64,000 nucleotides of DNA, taken from NCBI GenBank assembly GCA_902805475.1, contig CADCSX010000012.1, forward strand, positions 1,116,001 through 1,180,000. Direction: 5' to 3'. Positions 58,991-64,000 of this stretch are shown in pieces. A program made the position numbers and the translations under genes. Under the pieces are notes generated by a model. The model saw nothing but the letters and a program-made list of their open reading frames with translations, was not told where the DNA came from and did not search any database. The DNA comes from Entonaema liquescens (taxonomy: Eukaryota > Ascomycota > Sordariomycetes > Xylariales > Xylariaceae). Each line of letters starts with the position of its first letter. The first letter of the stretch is position 1.

Positions 58991-60293
58991 ATGGCGGTTT
59001 CGCCTGTGGTTACGCAACCTACGGATGCTTTGCCGAACCCTAGATCGTTGTCGTCGCCTCTTAAGAATGCGACTTCAGCTCAGGCATCGTCTAATGGAAC
59101 ACCTGTAGTTGCGTCAACTACGCCAAACGCAGCTGCAGGAGCACAAGCAACCGCTCTAGATCTTGCTGAGCAACTCAACGAGGAGGAGAAGCGCAAATAT
59201 GTTAAGGGCGAGTTTATCCACTTTACTAGATACCTTGAGATAGAATCGCAATATGCTAACTTGAGATCTCTTCAAAGGCAAGAAACTCGGTGAAGGTACC
59301 TATGCCAACGTCTACCTCGGTTTTCTTAAGAGTGATCCGACGAAACTGGTAGCCATTAAAAAGATCAAGATACAGAAGGAGTACACGGAAGGGATGGCAC
59401 CCGATGCCGTTCGTGAAATCAAACACTTACAGGAGCTATCGCACCCAAATATAATAACGCTACATTCCGTTTTCTCTTCCAAAAACCAGAACCTGAATCT
59501 CGTACTGGAGTTCCTCCCTCTCGGCGACTTGGAGATGCTCATTCGCGACACCGACCGCGTCAGGTACGGTGCAGCTGATATCAAGGCTTGGATGGGAATG
59601 CTTACAAGAGCGGTGTGGTTCTGCCATGAGAACTTCGTGCTACATCGAGATATTAAGCCAAACAACTTGCTTATCGCAGCCGATGGCGAGGTGAAGCTTG
59701 CCGATTTTGGTCTGGCCCGAAGCTTCTCGGATCCGTATAAGGCCATGACGTCGAATGTCATCACGCGGTGGTATCGGCCCCCTGAGTTGTTGTTCGGAGC
59801 AAAACATTACTCGGGCGCAGTGGATATCTGGTCTGTCGGTCTCGTTTTCGCCGAGTTGATCATAAGAACACCATACATCGCTGGAGACACGGAGATGCGA
59901 CAGATCAGTCTTATTTGCACCGCCATCGGTACGCCCACCGAAGAGAACTGGCCGGGGGTCACTAAGCTACCGGCGTATACTACAGAAGGAGAGATTCATC
60001 CTGTACGGGGAAAGGATTACTATATGTCTTTCTTCGGCACAGTAGGCGCCGAGGGTGTTGATCTCCTAATGAAGACGCTGATACTCGATCCTAAGAAGCG
60101 GGTCACGGCACTGGGGATGCTTCAGCACGAGTGGTGGAACAAAGATCCCAAACCCACGCGCAAGCAGGACTTGCCGAAGAAGTCGGGCGGGCAGGAAAAA
60201 GTCGGCGCCGATCTTAAGAGGCGACCTGGCGTAGTAGATGACGATAAGACCTCTAAAGTTGCTCGGAAGCTGGACTTCGGCGCGATGAAATAG
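58991..60293 (+). CDS. KIN28: CDK7-type kinase of TFIIH (Kin28/Mcs6)
   Basis: Exons 58991-59207 and 59278-60293 join to 410 aa. Kin28 is the TFIIH kinase that phosphorylates RNA polymerase II CTD Ser5/Ser7 and, in many fungi, activates CDK1. An Ala/Ser/Thr-rich N-terminal extension (about 70 residues) precedes KYVKG, the glycine loop GEGTYANVYLG, VAIKKI (catalytic Lys), the PSTAIRE-equivalent GMAPDAVREIKHLQE, HRDIKPNNLL, DFGLARSF, the T-loop Thr in YKAMTSNVITRWYRPPELL and DIWSVGLVFAELI. A basic tail follows the kinase fold. The single intron has a GC donor (GCGAGT) and an AG acceptor with a good GCTAAC branch site; this is the only choice that preserves the KGKKLGEG junction. It is convergent with mS41 (268 bp). 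Confidence 0.93.
59208..59277 (+). other. Non-canonical GC-AG intron of KIN28
   Basis: The donor is AAGG|GCGAGT, the branch-like GCTAAC lies at about 59255-59260, and the acceptor is CAAAG|GC. The GT dinucleotides near the donor give premature stops, so GC-AG is required for an intact kinase. Confidence 0.8.
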
Positions 60294-60561
60294 AATTCTA
60301 AGCAGTGAAAGAGGAGTTTTGGCGGTTTGTAATAATGAAGATCGGTCTGGCGCTTAGGAGTTTAGAGGTATAGCTGAAAACAGTACAGGTTCGGCGCTTA
60401 TGAATGGATAAGGCACTACCTACCTAGAAATAGGACAATGAATTACAGCACAATTTGGAGTTTGATCCAGCACGCGTAGAATCTGAAAATGGCTATGGTT
60501 ATAGTACATAAAGTACAGAGGTCTTTTTTTTATATTCGGATTACGTTATGCCACGCAATAT

Positions 60562-61348
60562 CTACAGCTCGCCCCGTTCTCTCATCTCGCGCCGCTCAGC
60601 AATGCGCTTCTTGTAGCGGATTTCGGTCCTTCTCCTCTCACCACCGTCAATCTTGTGACCCCGGCGGTCCTCCCACATACCCTCAGTAATGGCAACACGG
60701 GAACCCTCGCCGCCCTTAAGAGGTAGGGCATACGGACCTGCTATGGTCTTGGCGCCCCGGACTCTGAACCCGCGCACGCGGGATATCTCGTCCAGGCTGC
60801 ACTCTTTAATAGAACGCCCCAGGGGTACGTTCACCACGAACTTGCGGGGGCGAACGACGTCCTCGTCCGACTCTATGATCCTCAGGTCCGCCTTGCCGTC
60901 CTCCACGTGCTGCAGGTCCCCGCCGATCCCGTACTGCCCCAGCCGGAAGCGCTGCCGCCATTGGATCAGGTACCGTCTCGTTCGCGGGGGCTCGATGCCG
61001 AGTTCCCGCAGCTGGTCGGACGTTAACGAGAAGAGCGCCTCCCAGGTCGGGAACTTGGAGGCGTGCTGGCTGAGGCCTCGGCCGATAACCGTGAGGAACG
61101 TCTGCACGTCGGGGATGAAGGGCGTGGGGGAGGGGATTTCTGCCGCGGCCCGTGTCGTGGATGACGAGGACGCTCGGATGGCTGATATCGAGGGCTGGAA
61201 TGCTGCTCGGGCGTTTATAGGCGCTAGGGCGGTGCGCAATTGCTGCGGGTTGAGAAGGGGCTGTGGTTTATATATATGTATAAGTAACGATTGCATAGGT
61301 AGTTATAAGACTTTTGGTGGTCTTTTAACTTACCTTTATGCGCACCAT
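60562..61348 (-). CDS. FYV4: Mitochondrial small-subunit ribosomal protein mS41 (Fyv4, IGR motif)
   Basis: Exons (minus) 61348-61334 (MVRIK) and 61242-60562 join to 231 aa. mS41 belongs to the mitochondrial ribosomal small subunit. The IGR domain is clear (about residues 45-105): IPDVQTFLTVIGRGLSQHA, KFPTWEALFSLTSDQLRELG and IEPPRTRRYLIQWRQRFR. The N-terminus, rich in Arg, Ala and Ser without acids, is a good targeting sequence. The C-terminus is basic (RRRTEIRYKKRIAERREMRE). The two-exon model is inferred from a strong GTAAGT donor and CCGCAG acceptor in phase. The alternative is an unspliced start at 61296 (MQSLLIHIY), which would give 244 aa. It is head-to-head with the SNF2 gene. Confidence 0.88.
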
Positions 61349-61968
61349 TTTGGAAGGCTGTATACTGCTCTCTCCTAGTCTTTAGGCCTCAGACTATATC
61401 CCCAGATGACCATACCCTCACAAGATATAGGGTTATAGCCAGAATTATGTTGCAATCCTAGTCTATCCACGGCGCAATTGTAGCTTAAGCAGATAGGCTT
61501 TAGACTCTAGGTATATTGAAAATTCAATGGAGAGTCGGCAAGGGAAATTTGTATCCTCCGATGGGGCCCGTGCCACCCTGGAGTGCATCAAGTTGCGTAA
61601 ATGCGGGATGTGGGCCTGTCTACTAACGCCACTAGGACTAGCGCATGTAAGCCTCAACGCGCTTATGAGTCAATAGTGGGCCGTAGCTCTTATCGGATAA
61701 GATGGTCCCTGTAGCTGTGCCCCTCGATGAAGTACATAGTAACGCCCGTCGGCCCCTCGAGCTGCCTGCCTACCTACCTACCTCTCCTCCAACCTTAACA
61801 CCTTTTTTTTTCACTTTAACGTAAACTTGTGTTTCCAAGACCACCGCGTTACTATGCGTTAACATAAATCACTGCGCGTTTGTTTTGTAAAGCCTCGTTA
61901 GAGGTTATCCATTATCACTAACAAGCAGTTTGCGCCGCCTCATTCACGCCTCTTGTCCCTTATACATC
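61349..61968. other. Divergent promoter region, mS41 and the SNF2 gene
   Basis: About 620 bp. It contains a TACC tetranucleotide run (61769-61782) and a T tract (61803-61811). No gene is supported. Confidence 0.55.
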
Positions 61969-64000
61969 ATGGGGCGACCGGGCTTATCACAAGCTTCGAA
62001 GGCGTCGGTTAACCGACAGAAAGGTCCTATCCAGAGCCGGCGCGTGCAGTCAAGTGGTATGTGAACATCGTATTATATTATTGAAATAACACTGCTAAAC
62101 TTGTTCAGATCCCTTCCCCACGGATTTCCTGGGTTTCCTGCAAGCGCTTCCGTCTGATAGCCTTTCCCGCGATGCAACTGAGCAGGCTGAACCTCCAAGG
62201 AAGCGTTCCCGAGTTGAACGTGTCGAAAAGATTCCCATTGCAAGAGAATCATTTACTCTCAAGCGACCAGTTCAACCAGAGGTGTCCATTAATGAACTGA
62301 TATTACGCGTGAATGTTAATCACCACGTGAAGCTACACCATGATGAACCACAGCGCGTTTTAACTATCTCTTCCAATGCGCGATCTCTCTATGGCGCATT
62401 TAAATCCGAACTGGACTTAGGACGCCACCAATTTTCCAAGGGCACATTAACAATATTGAATGTGATGAGCCGGAGCCGAGACGCAGACAACGATGAGGCC
62501 GCACTTTGGGTAGGCGTTACTGTGAGTCTGGAGAGGAAAAATAACAGAGACCTCCTCCAATTCACTCTTCAGCTTAATTGGAATTCATCGACATATTTAC
62601 TGCGAAGTTCCCCTCAGCGCATTCTTAGTCAACAAGTTCTGGATACCTTTTTTTCAGGCCAGACTCAAGGGCGAGACACTTCGGGTGAGAAGCTCTCGCC
62701 TCAGGGTTTCTATGATGCAGCATTCGTTCCAGAAAAGGTTCCCACAGACTTATTACCCTCTTCAGCTCCTAAATTGAATTCAAAGTTGTTCCCCTTCCAA
62801 CGTAGGGCTCTACAATGGCTTTTGAATAGAGAAGGTGTCAAATGGAGTAATTGTTGTTCAAACGGGGAGCCTGGCCTAGAAACGTTACCCCCAGCATCAA
62901 CCACCAACCTACCGTTGTCGTTCAGCACGGCAAAGGATGCTGATGGGCGATTAGTATACATCAGCGATCTCTACCACGTCATTACTAGAGATATTAGCGC
63001 GTTCCGTAAGAGTGAAACTGCTGTGAAAGGTGGCATCCTTGCCGAAGAAATGGGCCTGGGAAAGACAGTCGAGACGATTGCCCTTATATGCATGCATAGG
63101 CGTGATAATCTTCCGAACTTGAACAACAACACAGCCCAGAACGTGCGACCAAGTAGTGCAACGTTGATCGTTACTCCCACCACTTTGAAGAACCAGTGGG
63201 TCTCCGAATTTAAGAAGCACGCACCGGATTTACGTGTGATGGTGTACGAAGGTCTGAGAGGCATCAGCGAGGATGAACAACAATTAGTCTCTCAACTGGT
63301 AGAACACGACGTTGTTATCACGACTTATAACGTTCTGCAGGCTGAGATCCATTATGCAGAAGAACCCCCTAATCGTTCTATGCGAAATGAAAGAAAATAC
63401 CACCGCCCCAAATCGCCATTGATCCAGATTTGTTGGTGGAGAGTATGTTTAGATGAAGCTCAACAAATTGAGAGCGGCGTGAGCCATGCTGCCAAGGTTG
63501 CAAGACTAATACCTCGCATCAATGCCTGGGGCATTACTGGAACACCGGTCAAGACTAACATCAAAGACCTGTGGGGCTTACTGCTTTTTCTTCAATACGA
63601 GCCGTTTGCTTCCTCTTTAACTATATGGGAGGGGCTTATATCGACCCATAAGGAATTGTTTAGACCTCTCTTTAGCAAGATTTCCTTGCGACACACGAAG
63701 CGTGCAGTTAGAGATGAGCTGACTTTACCACCTCAAAAGCGCTATGTTATAACTATGCCGTTTACTACGGTTGAAGAGCAATACTACCAAACGCTGTTCA
63801 AAGACCTCGCGACAACATTCGGTCTCGACAAGCATGGTACACCTATTGAAGGGGACTGGGACCCCGAGAATCCACGAACAATCAATTTAATGAAGTATGC
63901 CCTTGCTCAGCTCAGGAAGTCAGTATTGCATCCCTCTCTCGGATCGGGCCGCATTCTTCGAGTAGTGGACCAGAAGAATAAGGCTCTGCAGACAATTGAA
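61969..64000 (+). CDS. SNF2-family ATPase, SHPRH/IRC20-like (partial, cut by window edge)
   Basis: Exon 1 is 61969-62056 (MGRPGLSQASK) and exon 2 runs from 62109 open to the window end, giving about 660 residues. The N-terminal 200 residues are poorly characterised. Then FPFQRRALQWLLNRE precedes the helicase motifs: GGILAEEMGLGKTVE (motif I), LIVTPTTLKNQWVSEFKKH (Ia), DVVITTYNVLQAEI, WWRVCLDEAQQIES (motif II, DEAQ) and WGITGTPVKTNIKDLWGLL (III). DEAQ and the WWR-C-LDEAQ context point to the SHPRH/Irc20 branch, whose members also carry a RING finger between the helicase halves and act as ubiquitin ligases in DNA repair. The RING and helicase C-half would lie beyond 64000, so ligase activity cannot be seen here. 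Confidence 0.87.

Overview
The window is nuclear DNA of a filamentous ascomycete (Pezizomycotina, most likely a Sordariomycete; the class is inferred, not proven). The signs are densely packed genes on both strands, introns mostly 50-140 nt with GT(A/G)NGT donors and CTAAC/CTAAT-like branch sites, AT-rich gaps full of TACC/TAGG tetranucleotide stretches, and an almost entirely housekeeping fungal gene set. I see no operon, CRISPR, phage, rRNA or tRNA gene, and no intact transposon.

Layout. 0-9.3 kb: INO80 subunit IES1, a 2.4 kb gap with a small foldback element, and a YOR1-like ABCC transporter. 9.3-15 kb: an AT-rich gap with a 39-codon ORF, a CSI2-like membrane protein, and the rRNA-processing PIN nuclease FCF1. 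15-24.5 kb: H3K4 methyltransferase SET1, a securin (Cut2/Pds1), tropomyosin TPM1 and RRP17. 24.9-31.2 kb: BIG1, TRM112, an ER cyclophilin B with a membrane tail, mitochondrial ribosomal protein uS13m (SWS2) and a membrane dipeptidase. 32.6-41.3 kb: an F-BAR/DEP/RhoGAP protein, AP-3 delta (APL5) and EMC2. 41.3-50.6 kb: a 3.4 kb gap, a coiled-coil protein with a ubiquitin-like domain, COQ10 and the tRNA m3C methyltransferase TRM140. 50.7-64 kb: a six-exon tyrosine phosphatase, eisosome protein EIS1, SFK1, CDK7-type kinase KIN28, mitoribosomal mS41 (FYV4) and the 5' two-thirds of an SHPRH/IRC20-like SNF2 ATPase that runs off the right edge.

The genes are not one pathway. Themes recur: chromatin and transcription (IES1, SET1, KIN28, the SNF2 protein), ribosome and tRNA biogenesis (FCF1, RRP17, TRM112, TRM140), mitochondria (SWS2, mS41, COQ10), secretion and membranes (BIG1, cyclophilin B, EMC2, APL5, EIS1, SFK1), and cytoskeleton or cell cycle (TPM1, RhoGAP, securin). 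Many neighbours are head-to-head (securin/TPM1, RRP17/BIG1, cyclophilin/SWS2, APL5/EMC2, COQ10/TRM140, SFK1/KIN28, mS41/SNF2) and share short intergenic promoters.

Most notable observations: (1) five conserved genes each carry one reading-frame break, four of them explained by a single missing base in a short homopolymer, which suggests a systematic base-calling or assembly problem or, less likely, real lesions; (2) a perfect 17-bp GC-rich inverted repeat brackets the 3' splice site of SET1 intron 1; (3) several genes have extremely short first coding exons, including a start codon apparently split by an intron (APL5) and an exon holding only ATG (SWS2); (4) KIN28 uses a GC-AG intron; (5) the RhoGAP lacks the usual arginine finger. 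I did not find a clearly new multi-gene system here.
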